DNA of 64,000 bases from a bacterium. Its GTDB lineage: Bacteria > Actinomycetota > Acidimicrobiia > Spongiisociales > Spongiisociaceae. The notes under the pieces were generated by a model that saw only the letters and a list, made by a program, of their open reading frames with translations, was not told where the DNA came from and did not search any database. Both the position numbers and the translations under genes were made by a program. Positions 17,283 to 25,367 of this stretch are shown piece after piece; the first letter of the stretch is position 1; each line of letters begins with the position of its first letter. The stretch covers positions 1 through 64,000 of the forward strand of contig JAPPGV010000011.1 of the NCBI GenBank assembly GCA_028821235.1, given 5' to 3'.

Positions 17283-18710
17283 TCATTCTCCGTATTGACG
17301 CCAGTGGTCGCCGAACAGGGCCTCCTCGGTGGGTCGGTCCTCGGCGATGGTGGTCGACAGGTGGGTCAGGTTGATGAAGTGGCGGTAGTTCAGATTCTCG
17401 CTGATGCTGTTGCCTGCCCAGGTTCCGCAGCCCATCGTCAGGGTGAAGGGAAGCCCGTTGGTGAAGCTGCCCCCGTTCCCGATGGCGTGGGCCTGGTTGA
17501 CGAGCACCCGGACCACGTCCAGCTCGGTCGCAAGGAGGCGGGCATTGTCGACCGAAGCCGTGTAGACCCCGCACGAGTGCCCCCGCCCTCTGACCTCCAG
17601 GACGGCCCTGACCGTCTCGATGGCCTCCCGGATGCCGGCCGCCCGGTAGACGGTGAGCACTAGCGAGAGCTTTTCGTCGGCGAAGGATGCGGCGGTGGCC
17701 GGCAGCTCGTCCTCGACCAGGAACAACCGGGCCTTCGCAGCCTGGCCGCCCAGCCCGGCGCGGCGGGCGAGGACATCCGCATCCCGAGCGATCATGTCCC
17801 GGTTCAGCTTCCCGCCCGCCCATAGGGCATCCCGGATGGCACCCTTCTCCTGCCCGTCGACCACGTAGGCCCCGGCCTTACGAAGCTCGTCCAGCGCCCG
17901 GTCGTATACGTCGTCGAGGATCACCAGCGAGTTCTCCGAGGAGCACGAAGTGGCGTTGTCGAAGGTCTTGGAGGCCACGATGCCCGCGGCGGCTTGCCCG
18001 AGGTCGGCGGTGCTGTCGATGATCACGGGCACGTTGCCTGCGCCCACTCCGATCGCCGGCTTGCCGCTCCGGTAGGCGCTGCGCACGTTGTTCTGCGACC
18101 CGGTGACCACGGACAGGTCGCAAGCCTCCATCAATGCCGTGGTGGACCGTCGGGTGACCGGTTCCGGGAGGATCTGGACCAGATCGCACGGTGCGCCCAC
18201 GCCCTCCAGCGCATCCCGCATTAGTTCCACCGCCCGTGAGGTGGTCGCGTAGGCGAGCGGCGAGGGCGCGATGATGACCGCGTTGCAGCCCTTGACGGCC
18301 ATCATCGCCTTGTTAACGGGAGTGGCGGCGGGATTGGTGGACGGCGTGACCGCGGCCACCACCCCGACCGGCTTGGCGTAGATCATCAGGCCTCGGGCGG
18401 GATCCTCCTCGATCAGGCCCACCGTCCTGGCCCGGCTCAGGTCCCGGAGGGTGCCGAAGGTCTTGCGGCGGTTCTTGACGATCTTGTCCGCGACGTTCCC
18501 GAGGCGGGTGGTCCGAACCGCGAGTTCCGCCAGCTCACGGGCGTGCTCAGGCTTGTAGAGCGACCAGGCCAACGCCGTGACCACCTCGTCCACCCGCTCC
18601 TGGTCCGAGTCGGCGAACTTGGCCATCGCCGACCGAGCCCTGTCCACCACCGCGGCGACGACCTCGCCCGCCGAGTCCCCGGCGCCCGGAAGCTTGGTGC
18701 GAGCGGTCAT
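17283..18710 (-). CDS. sauS: CoA-acylating aldehyde dehydrogenase, probably sulfoacetaldehyde dehydrogenase
   Basis: This 475-residue enzyme is of the CoA-acylating aldehyde dehydrogenase family. It interconverts an aldehyde with its acyl-CoA using NAD(P). The catalytic Cys is residue 256 in FDNATSCSSENS. GVVAAVTPSTNPA is the typical cofactor-pocket entry, and GHSCGVYT and TMGCGTWAGNS follow the acetaldehyde/sulfoacetaldehyde branch. Its best match from memory is SauS, which reduces sulfoacetyl-CoA to sulfoacetaldehyde in sulfoacetate users. That would feed the Xsc encoded at 4237-5949. The ATG at 18710 comes ten bases after the PP2C gene ends. The SLC23-type permease gene follows. Acetaldehyde or succinate-semialdehyde specificity is not excluded. 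Confidence 0.7.
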   Translation of the reverse strand: MTARTKLPGAGDSAGEVVAAVVDRARSAMAKFADSDQERVDEVVTALAWSLYKPEHARELAELAVRTTRLGNVADKIVKNRRKTFGTLRDLSRARTVGLIEEDPARGLMIYAKPVGVVAAVTPSTNPAATPVNKAMMAVKGCNAVIIAPSPLAYATTSRAVELMRDALEGVGAPCDLVQILPEPVTRRSTTALMEACDLSVVTGSQNNVRSAYRSGKPAIGVGAGNVPVIIDSTADLGQAAAGIVASKTFDNATSCSSENSLVILDDVYDRALDELRKAGAYVVDGQEKGAIRDALWAGGKLNRDMIARDADVLARRAGLGGQAAKARLFLVEDELPATAASFADEKLSLVLTVYRAAGIREAIETVRAVLEVRGRGHSCGVYTASVDNARLLATELDVVRVLVNQAHAIGNGGSFTNGLPFTLTMGCGTWAGNSISENLNYRHFINLTHLSTTIAEDRPTEEALFGDHWRQYGE

Positions 18711-18720
18711 ACGCCGGGCC

Positions 18721-19542
18721 TCACCGGTCGGGCAACCGGCGCCGGTGGGCCACCGCCACGGTGGCGTTGTCGTTGAAACCGAGGCTCCGAGCCGTTTCGA
18801 GAACGCTCTCGGCGATCCCGGAGGCGTCGTCAGCTTCAGGGTCACAGGCCGACCCGATACCGGCCGGCGAGTCGTCCCACAACCACTCCATGCCGCCACC
18901 CTCGGCCGCAAGCGGTTCCCAGGCGCCGTCGCTGGCGATGATCACAGCGTCCGGAAGTTCTGAGTCCTCGAACACCCCGGCCGTCTCCACGTCGACCGGC
19001 CCGGCATCGTGGCCGCCGTCCTCGGGCGGCTGGCCCAGGCAAACCCGGATGAACCCGTAGGGATCTCGATGGGGACGACCGCAGCAGGATCCCGAGTAGC
19101 CGTCCGGCCCGAGCCACGCCACGAAGGGCATCGTGTCGCCCATCCACCCGATCCGCAGACCACCCTCCGGAGTCCACGCCGCCACGCACAGGGTGGTCAT
19201 CGGGATACTGTGGGGTCGCTCCCGATAGCCCTTCTGCTGCAACGATGTGGATAGCGCGAGCGCCCGTCGGTTGGCCTCGGCGAACACCATCACCATGTCC
19301 GCCGCGCTGCCGATCCGCTCCGGCAGGCCGCCCACGGCCGCCTGTGACGCCTCGTCCCCGCGGGCATGGCCCCCTAGCCCGTCGGCCACCGCGATCACCC
19401 ACGAGCCGTCATCCGACACCGCCGTGAACATGCTGTCTTCGTTCACCTGGCGTGGTCCGGCGTCGGTCACCGCGGCGACCGACCATCCGTGCGGCGAACG
19501 ACCAGGCTCGGTCGGCTCTGGATGCGGCATGGATGACATCAT
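18721..19542 (-). CDS. PP2C-family serine/threonine protein phosphatase
   Basis: This 273-residue phosphatase has the PP2C metal-binding pattern: RQVNEDSM near residue 24, AVADGLGGHARGDEAS, IGWMGDTMPF, IIASDGAWE and a C-terminal DNATVAVA. These Asp residues bind the two Mn/Mg ions. No transmembrane segment is seen. Three ATG codons (19542, 19539, 19530) could start it and none has a strong ribosome site. It is first in a run with the SauS-like dehydrogenase and the SLC23-type permease, an unusual pairing. No Ser/Thr kinase is encoded in the window, so its target is unknown. Confidence 0.85.
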   Translation of the reverse strand: MMSSMPHPEPTEPGRSPHGWSVAAVTDAGPRQVNEDSMFTAVSDDGSWVIAVADGLGGHARGDEASQAAVGGLPERIGSAADMVMVFAEANRRALALSTSLQQKGYRERPHSIPMTTLCVAAWTPEGGLRIGWMGDTMPFVAWLGPDGYSGSCCGRPHRDPYGFIRVCLGQPPEDGGHDAGPVDVETAGVFEDSELPDAVIIASDGAWEPLAAEGGGMEWLWDDSPAGIGSACDPEADDASGIAESVLETARSLGFNDNATVAVAHRRRLPDR

Positions 19543-19660
19543 GCCAGATCGCAGCCCCCACGGCGTCCGAGCGGTCATGGGAAGAGTGCTGAACCGTCGT
19601 AGGATCCCGTTCAGAGCATGAACCTTCCCGGCTACCCGACGCTTCGGATGGAGGATGACC

Positions 19661-20260
19661 ATGGCATCCGGTAAGGAACCCACCGGGTCCGTCTTCGCCT
19701 CGGATCGGGAGAGGCGGCTGTGGGCGTGGACGCTGGCGGTCGTGGTGGCCATCTACTCGACCCTGGGCCTGGCTAGGACCCTGGCAGGAGTGCTGCGAGA
19801 CGAGGGGATACTCGTAGCCTCCTTCGCCTTGGGGATGGTCCTGGTCGGAGCGACGGTTCTCGTCGTGGCACTGAGGAGACGGCCCGGGGCCACGGAAATC
19901 GGCGTAGCGCTCGGCGTAGCGGCCGCCTACTACATGGTGATGGTCCGGATGGCGCTCCCGGAGGAACGCACCCACCTCATCGAGTACGGGGTGGTGGCGG
20001 TCTTCATCCACGAGGCGCTGAAGGAGCGGACCACCCATGGGCGGCACGTCCCGATACCCGCCCTGGTAGCGGTCGGGGCAGCGTCCGTCGTAGGGGTGAT
20101 CGACGAGTGCATCCAGTGGTTCCTGCCCAACCGCGTCTTCGATCCCGAGGACATCCTGTTCAACTTCCTGGCGGCCGCGATGGCGGTGGTCTCGAGCGTG
20201 GCCCTGTCCTGGGCTCGCCGGCGGCGGGACAAGGCGGGGAGAGAAACCAACCGTGGTTAG
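19661..20260 (+). CDS. VanZ-like membrane protein
   Basis: This 199-residue integral membrane protein has about five hydrophobic spans and the VanZ signature: RTHLIEYGVVAVFIHEAL, then a periplasmic-type VIDECIQWFLPNRVFDPEDILFN segment with conserved Glu, Gln, Asp and Asn. VanZ proteins are linked to low-level teicoplanin resistance in enterococci, but most bacterial homologues have no known role. The ATG at 19661 is chosen because GGAGGA lies five bases upstream. It is divergent from the PP2C gene and convergent with the HAD gene, so it is transcribed alone. Confidence 0.8.
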   Translation: MASGKEPTGSVFASDRERRLWAWTLAVVVAIYSTLGLARTLAGVLRDEGILVASFALGMVLVGATVLVVALRRRPGATEIGVALGVAAAYYMVMVRMALPEERTHLIEYGVVAVFIHEALKERTTHGRHVPIPALVAVGAASVVGVIDECIQWFLPNRVFDPEDILFNFLAAAMAVVSSVALSWARRRRDKAGRETNRG

Positions 20261-20352
20261 CGGGACCCCGACCGGTAATCGACGCTCGTCAGTGAGGACT
20301 CGTCGAGCCGACCCGGCACAGATGTCGATCGGCCTCTCGGCAACGGACTCCC

Positions 20353-21042
20353 CTACGCCGGAAGCGCGATCGCCGCGAGGGTCGCGAGGTCGGGGACGAC
20401 GAGGTCGGCAATGGCATCGGTTCGCCGCGTGGCGCCTGCCCGGCCGGCACGGTTGACCCATACCGACGAGATCCCCAGTTGATTTGCCGGCCCGATGTCG
20501 TGGAAGAGGCTTTCGGCCACGTGCAGCCACGCCCGTTTGTCGACCGCCATGCGGGCGGCCGCGACCTCGAAGTTATTGAGGCTGGGCTTGTAGCTGCGGG
20601 CCTGCTGAGCGGTCACCACGACGTCGAAGTCCACATCCAGGGCCTGGGCCGTGCCTCTGAACAGGTCGTCGTCCACGTTGGAGATGACCGCCAGCCGGTA
20701 GTGCGCCTTCAAGGCATCGAGGGCGTTCTTGACATCACCGAACACTGGCCAACCGGGCAGGGAGTCCGCCAGCGCGTCCCTCTCTGACGCGGTGCACCGG
20801 AAGCCCAACTCCTTCGCGATCATCCCCATCACGTCGCGCAGGACACGGCGATACTCCAGAAACGTCCGGGAGTCCTGCGCCCGGGGCTCCAGGTCTGCGT
20901 ACAGGGCCAGGATCTCGGCCCTGGACCTTCGCATTCCATGAGACTCCAGCACGTCGCTGACCGCCCTACTTATGCCGGACTCCCAATCGACCAGAGTCCC
21001 GTAACAGTCGAAGCTCAGCCATTCGAACCTGCCGAAGTCCAC
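20353..21042 (-). CDS. HAD-family hydrolase (haloacid dehalogenase type II-like)
   Basis: This 229-residue HAD enzyme has motif I SFDCYGTLVDW with nucleophilic Asp, motif II VISNVDD, motif III Lys in SYKPSLNNFEVA and motif IV around HDIGPANQLG. The cap follows the alpha-helical (type C1) layout of L-2-haloacid dehalogenases and phosphatases. It is the last gene of the eight-gene minus-strand operon starting at 28783 and lies two bases after the LLM oxidoreductase gene. It could dephosphorylate or dehalogenate an intermediate of the same catabolic route. The specificity is not visible. Confidence 0.85.
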   Translation of the reverse strand: MDFGRFEWLSFDCYGTLVDWESGISRAVSDVLESHGMRRSRAEILALYADLEPRAQDSRTFLEYRRVLRDVMGMIAKELGFRCTASERDALADSLPGWPVFGDVKNALDALKAHYRLAVISNVDDDLFRGTAQALDVDFDVVVTAQQARSYKPSLNNFEVAAARMAVDKRAWLHVAESLFHDIGPANQLGISSVWVNRAGRAGATRRTDAIADLVVPDLATLAAIALPA

Positions 21043-21044
21043 GG

Positions 21045-21911
21045 TCAGTTGACCTCCATGTCATCACCCTCGGTGATCCAGGCTTCGGCGATCTGCTCCA
21101 CGTACTCGAGCACTTCGGCGCGGGCCGCGCTGGGCAGGCACACGACGACCCGGTCGCACCCGGCCTCCGCCATCTCGTCGATCCGGTGCGCCGCGGTGTA
21201 GTCGAGGTAGACACTCACCTCCAGCGGCCCCCTGCCGTTGGCGGCCGCGGCCTCCTGAACCTCGGCGATCTCCTCGGGCGTCACCCGGTACATCCCGAGG
21301 GGGATCCACCCGTCGGCCAACGAGGCCAGGTCCGCCTTGGTTCCGGGACCCAGGGCTGCTCCGATGTGAACCGGGGGATGCGGATGCTGGAGCGGCTTGG
21401 GTCCCTGGCGGCTGGGCGCCAGCTGGACATGGTCTCCCGCGAACTCGGTGGTCTCGCTCGTCCATAGCGCCCTGACGAGCCGGAGCTTCTCCCTTGTGAT
21501 CGCCCGCCGCCGGTCGAAGGGGATGCCGTGGCTCTCGTACTCGCGCCGGAGCCATCCGTAGCCGATCCCGAGCAGGAGCCGGCCACCCGAGAGGCGATCC
21601 AGGGTGGCGGTCGCCTTGGCCGTCCAGATCGGGTCCCGGATGCCGAGGAGGGTGATCCCGGTGCCGAGCAGGATCCTGCTCGTCGTGGAGGCCACCGCTG
21701 CCAGCGACGTGAAGGCGTCGTAGAGCACCTCGTACTTCTCGGGCAATCGACGGTCTCCGAGTTCCTCCTGCTGCGCCAGCGGCATGTGGGAATGCTCCGG
21801 CAACCACAGGGACTCGAACCCGCGGGCCTCGAGTTCGACCCCCAACTCGGCGGGCTGGATCGAGTCAGCGGTGAAGAAGATGGAAGCGCCTATCCGCACG
21901 GGGCCGCTCAT
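21045..21911 (-). CDS. LLM-class F420-dependent oxidoreductase
   Basis: This 288-residue luciferase-like monooxygenase fold protein resembles the TIGR03619-type F420-dependent group: GFESLWLPEHSHMP near the N-terminus, RILLGTGITLLG, and RLLLGIGYGWLRREYESHGI. Such enzymes usually transfer hydride between F420H2 and an alcohol, imine or enone, so the host probably makes coenzyme F420. The start codon overlaps the sulfatase stop by four bases and the stop is two bases from the HAD start, so all are co-translated. FMN dependence is the alternative. Confidence 0.82.
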   Translation of the reverse strand: MSGPVRIGASIFFTADSIQPAELGVELEARGFESLWLPEHSHMPLAQQEELGDRRLPEKYEVLYDAFTSLAAVASTTSRILLGTGITLLGIRDPIWTAKATATLDRLSGGRLLLGIGYGWLRREYESHGIPFDRRRAITREKLRLVRALWTSETTEFAGDHVQLAPSRQGPKPLQHPHPPVHIGAALGPGTKADLASLADGWIPLGMYRVTPEEIAEVQEAAAANGRGPLEVSVYLDYTAAHRIDEMAEAGCDRVVVCLPSAARAEVLEYVEQIAEAWITEGDDMEVN

Positions 21912-23551
21912 GCTCTACGCAACCTGGCTCGTCCCTCGCCGACGCCGATACGTTGCCGGGCTAACAGTTCCTGCAAGTCGTCACGCAGATTGAAGTTGAC
22001 TCCCACCCGGACAGCCCAGTCGTTCCACTCGCCGGCCATCCGCCCCACGCGCTGCTTCTCGCGGCCGGCCAGGTCGGTGCTCTCGGTGCGATCCTCGTCG
22101 ATCTGGTACAGCTCCCAGCGTTCTTCCTCCCCGCTCACGAGCTTCCACGGACCCTGCCTGATCGCCCGGTATCCCTCGTGCTCGAAGAACAGTGATCCGG
22201 GACGTTCCCATCCGGGATCATGGAAGGCGGGCACCAGGCTGTGGCCCTCAAACGGCGTGATGTCGTTATCCCGGTAGCGGGCCGGGTATGCGGCGTCGGC
22301 CACCTCGAGACAGGTCGGCATGATGTCCACGAGGTGGGCCGGGGTACGCACCACTCCGGGTTCGGGGATGCCGGCGGGCCAGTGGATGATGAGCGGGGTG
22401 GAGATACCCCCTTCATGCACCCACCCCTTGAAACGGCGGAACGGGGTATTGGAGGCGTTCGCCCAGCAGATGTCGTAGCTCTGGAACGTCTCAGGCCCGC
22501 CCGGCAGGATGTCCGGCGTGTTGCCGTAGTGCATAGGGCGGCCGTCGGGCGTGGTGTCCGCTATCCAGCCGGGCCGGAGGGGACCGTCCTCGGCCAGGAA
22601 CTCCGCCGCTCCGCCGTTGTCCGAGAGGAAGACGATGACCGTGTTGTCCAGCTGGTTTCGCTCGCGCAGGGCCTCCACCAGCCTGGCCACCCCTTGATCC
22701 ATGCGGTCGATCTGAGCGGCGTAGATCGCCATCCGGTAAGCCTCCCACTCCGGGTAGGTGGACGCCTCCCACGGGAAGGCGGTGGGATCACGGGGGCTGA
22801 TCGGCCAGCGGGGATCTACGAGGCCTCTGGCCTTGAGTTCCTCGTGGCGGGCGGTCCTGATCGAGTCCCATCCTCCCCGGTAGTGGCTCTCGTAGCGGGC
22901 GATGTCGTCGGGGTGGGCGTGGAGCGGCCAGTGGGGAGCCGTGTAGGAGAGGTACAGGAAGAATGGTTCCCCGCCGTCCATGGCTTCGGTGGCCATGCGT
23001 ACCCCGTGGTCGGTGATCTGATCCGTGTAGTACCAGTCGGGCTCGGTCTGGTCGAGTAGCTCCTCGTTGCGCATCAGGTAGGTGGGCTTGTAGTACGAGC
23101 CGGCCCCGCCGATGGTCCCGAAGAAGTCGTCGAACCCCCGCTCCCTCGGAAGGGGGAAGCCCGGCCGCTCGTCGGGCCAGCTGTCCCGCTCGGCCATGTT
23201 CCGCTGGCGTGCCACATGCCACTTGCCCGACATCAGCGCGCGGTAGCCCGCGGCCCCCAGCACCTCGGCGAGGGTGACGGACGAGTCGTTCAGGTAACCC
23301 TGGTAGGCGGGGTTGGTGTCCGACATCGTGTACGTCATGTGTCCGATGCCGGCCTGGTGCGGGTGCAGACCCGTCAGCAGCGCAGCCCTCGACGGGCAGC
23401 AGCGGGCCGAGTTGTACATCTGGGTGAAACGCAGCCCGTCCCGTGCGAGCGAATCGATCGCCGGCGTGGATATCTCCGATCCGTAGCACCCGAGATCCGA
23501 GAAGCCCAGGTCGTCGGCCAGGATCACGACGATGTTGGGCCGGCTACTCAC
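21908..23551 (-). CDS. Formylglycine-dependent sulfatase (arylsulfatase family)
   Basis: This 547-residue sulfatase has the C-x-P-S-R maturation motif as Cys51-Cys-Pro-Ser-Arg55; Cys51 should be oxidised to formylglycine. Metal ligands Asp13-Asp14 (ADDLG), HPHQAG and the FLSDNGG segment are present. There is no signal peptide, suggesting cytosolic action on an imported sulfate ester. It starts at a GTG that overlaps the end of the epimerase gene by four bases and ends over the LLM start. The operon also has a sugar-type ABC importer, so a sulfated sugar or aglycone is likely. No maturase (FGE or anSME) gene is in the window. Confidence 0.9.
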   Translation of the reverse strand: MSSRPNIVVILADDLGFSDLGCYGSEISTPAIDSLARDGLRFTQMYNSARCCPSRAALLTGLHPHQAGIGHMTYTMSDTNPAYQGYLNDSSVTLAEVLGAAGYRALMSGKWHVARQRNMAERDSWPDERPGFPLPRERGFDDFFGTIGGAGSYYKPTYLMRNEELLDQTEPDWYYTDQITDHGVRMATEAMDGGEPFFLYLSYTAPHWPLHAHPDDIARYESHYRGGWDSIRTARHEELKARGLVDPRWPISPRDPTAFPWEASTYPEWEAYRMAIYAAQIDRMDQGVARLVEALRERNQLDNTVIVFLSDNGGAAEFLAEDGPLRPGWIADTTPDGRPMHYGNTPDILPGGPETFQSYDICWANASNTPFRRFKGWVHEGGISTPLIIHWPAGIPEPGVVRTPAHLVDIMPTCLEVADAAYPARYRDNDITPFEGHSLVPAFHDPGWERPGSLFFEHEGYRAIRQGPWKLVSGEEERWELYQIDEDRTESTDLAGREKQRVGRMAGEWNDWAVRVGVNFNLRDDLQELLARQRIGVGEGRARLRRA

Positions 23552-24405
23552 TGTGGAGGCAGGTGATCACGCCACGAGAATCGGGGTCGGAAACCTATGA
23601 GTTCCCGCGCTGCTCGAATGGACACGAGCGTCTCGTACCCGTCCAGAGTTCGCCGGAGCGGGACACCCTCGAAGGCCAGGGCCGCCAACTCCGCCGAGGG
23701 GATGTCCATGCACGTGTCGGCGGCGCCGATGTTCAGGACATGGGAACCGCTGACGGGTGCCTCGAGCGCCGCGGCGCAGGCCCCCGCCACGTCACGCACG
23801 TCTACGTAGACGAAGGCGTTGAAGCGCCGGGACAGCGGGTTCTCCTGCCACATCGGCACCACGTCCCATCCGCCCTCATGGATCATCCAGGCGAGCCGTA
23901 GCCCGACCACCTCCAGATTGCGGACTTCCGCGAAATACGGCCCGATCTGCTCGCCCACGTGTTTCGAAAGCGCATACGTCCCACGGGGCCGCGCGGCAAG
24001 GGACTCGTTGATGGGCAGGTACTCGGGGAGGTTGCCGGGTCCCCAGGGATTCCCTGTCACGGCCTGCGTCGAGGCCCAGATGACCCGCTTGGCACCCGCG
24101 ATGGCCGCCGCCTCGAACACATTGAACGCGGTCCGCACGTTGACCTGGAACGTGACGGTGGGCGTCCGCACCCCTTGGGCCCAGACCCCCGCCAGATGCA
24201 GTACTGCGTCAGCGCCCCGGAAGGCCTCGACCGTCTCTCCGAGGTCGCCGAGGTCGACGAAGAGGTGCGAACCGATGTCCGAACCGGGGTCGCCCCCGCG
24301 AGGGGCCACCAGATCCACGGTGAGTACGTCGGCACCGGCTGAACGCAGATAGGCCGCGATCACGGTCCCGGACCTGCCCGCGCCCCCCGTTACCACAACC
24401 CTCAA
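23548..24405 (-). CDS. NAD(P)-dependent epimerase/dehydratase (extended SDR)
   Basis: This 285-residue Rossmann protein has an N-terminal nucleotide motif TGGAGRSG, a hydrophobic ADAVLHLAGVW strand, a catalytic Tyr-x3-Lys in YALSKHVGE and the WASTQ segment before it. It belongs with sugar epimerases and dehydratases, or with uronate dehydrogenases of similar length. Translation probably starts at TTG (24405), with AAGGAGG seven bases before it. It sits between the PEP-hydrolase-family gene and the sulfatase, overlapping the latter by four bases. A role in oxidising or rearranging the desulfated sugar is plausible. Confidence 0.82.
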   Translation of the reverse strand: MRVVVTGGAGRSGTVIAAYLRSAGADVLTVDLVAPRGGDPGSDIGSHLFVDLGDLGETVEAFRGADAVLHLAGVWAQGVRTPTVTFQVNVRTAFNVFEAAAIAGAKRVIWASTQAVTGNPWGPGNLPEYLPINESLAARPRGTYALSKHVGEQIGPYFAEVRNLEVVGLRLAWMIHEGGWDVVPMWQENPLSRRFNAFVYVDVRDVAGACAAALEAPVSGSHVLNIGAADTCMDIPSAELAALAFEGVPLRRTLDGYETLVSIRAARELIGFRPRFSWRDHLPPQ

Positions 24406-24417
24406 TGCCTCGCCTCC

Positions 24418-25239
24418 TTACGTCTGTTCGCTGCCGGTGGACAGGTTCCTGAAGGTTCGGACCGTATGCCGGACGGCCCGCTCCACCGGGATCCGCTCGA
24501 TGCTCGATGCGCCGACGAACCCCACCGCCGTGGTGAGCGGCAGCGCCTCCCGAACGTCGTCGGGCGTGGCCAGGCGCCCTCCGTGGAGCAGCGGGATGAC
24601 ATCGGGATTCTCTGCGACAGCGGAGTCGATCAGCGACTGGGCGTACGCGCACACCGCTTCGACGGATCGGTCGTCCGAGTACCCGACCCTGCCACCGGTG
24701 GTGGGCCCGGAGTGGGTGACCACGCAGTCGGCGCCTGCGGCTGCCATCCTCGCCGCGTCATCGGCGCTGGCCACGTAAGCCATGGTGAACATGCCGCGGC
24801 TCCGCGCCAAGCCGATGGCTTCGACCTCGCGCCGGAACCCGTAACCCACCATCTGGGCCCTCCGGCGCTGGTCGGGCATGTTGGTGAGCGTCGGGAAGTT
24901 GATCACTCCGGAGAATCCGGCCGCCTCGAACCGGTCCAGCAGGCCGCCGAGGTCCCTGCGGGTGGGGTCGTTGGCCTCGATACCGCCGATGACGGGAGTG
25001 TCGGACACGACATTGAGTATCTCGGACGACATCTCCAGGGTGCCCTGGTTCGAATCCCCGAACCGCCAGGTCGGCAGGCCCATCAGGCGGGACCGTCCCG
25101 TGCTGTAGACCACGATCAGATCGGCGCCGCCCTCCTCGGCGGACCGAGCGATTATCCCGGCGCTGCACCCGGCCGCCAGCACCGCCTGGCCGGTGGCAAT
25201 CCGGCGCCGCAGAGCCTCCAGGATGGCTTCACGTCTCAA
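24418..25239 (-). CDS. PEP-hydrolase-family TIM-barrel protein (copy 1)
   Basis: This 273-residue protein belongs to the phosphoenolpyruvate-hydrolase/TIM-barrel signal-transduction family (pfam PEP_hydrolase). Conserved blocks are AGCSAGIIARSAEEGGADLIVVYSTGR, GVINFPTL, GMFTMAYV, HSGPTTGG and VGFVGASSIERIPVE. A second copy is encoded at 40135-40971 next to a Tm-1-like gene; the two align along their length. The likely start is TTG at 25239 after GGGGAG; a TTG at 25272 is possible. It follows the solute-binding gene by about 130 bases and shares the sulfatase operon's direction. The reaction is unproven for most members; isomerase or lyase activity on a C3 unit is possible. Confidence 0.75.
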   Translation of the reverse strand: MRREAILEALRRRIATGQAVLAAGCSAGIIARSAEEGGADLIVVYSTGRSRLMGLPTWRFGDSNQGTLEMSSEILNVVSDTPVIGGIEANDPTRRDLGGLLDRFEAAGFSGVINFPTLTNMPDQRRRAQMVGYGFRREVEAIGLARSRGMFTMAYVASADDAARMAAAGADCVVTHSGPTTGGRVGYSDDRSVEAVCAYAQSLIDSAVAENPDVIPLLHGGRLATPDDVREALPLTTAVGFVGASSIERIPVERAVRHTVRTFRNLSTGSEQT

Positions 25240-25313
25240 AACGGTTCTCCCCGCGGGATCAACTTCCGGCAAGCTTATCCCTGCCGGCAGATCGGATTCC
25301 TGTCCACCCCGGT

Positions 25314-25341
25314 GCCGGTCGCTCCATCATGGGCGACCGGC
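25314..25341 (-). terminator. GC-rich hairpin between the solute-binding and PEP-hydrolase genes
   Basis: GCCGGTCGC (25314-25322) pairs perfectly with GCGACCGGC (25333-25341) around a ten-base loop. It lies just downstream of the solute-binding gene on the minus strand, and no U-run follows. It may attenuate transcription into the enzyme genes or stabilise the transporter mRNA. Such hairpins after binding-protein genes are common in sugar operons. Confidence 0.4.
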
Positions 25342-25367
25342 ATGGATGGGTCGGAGACAGGTCGGTC

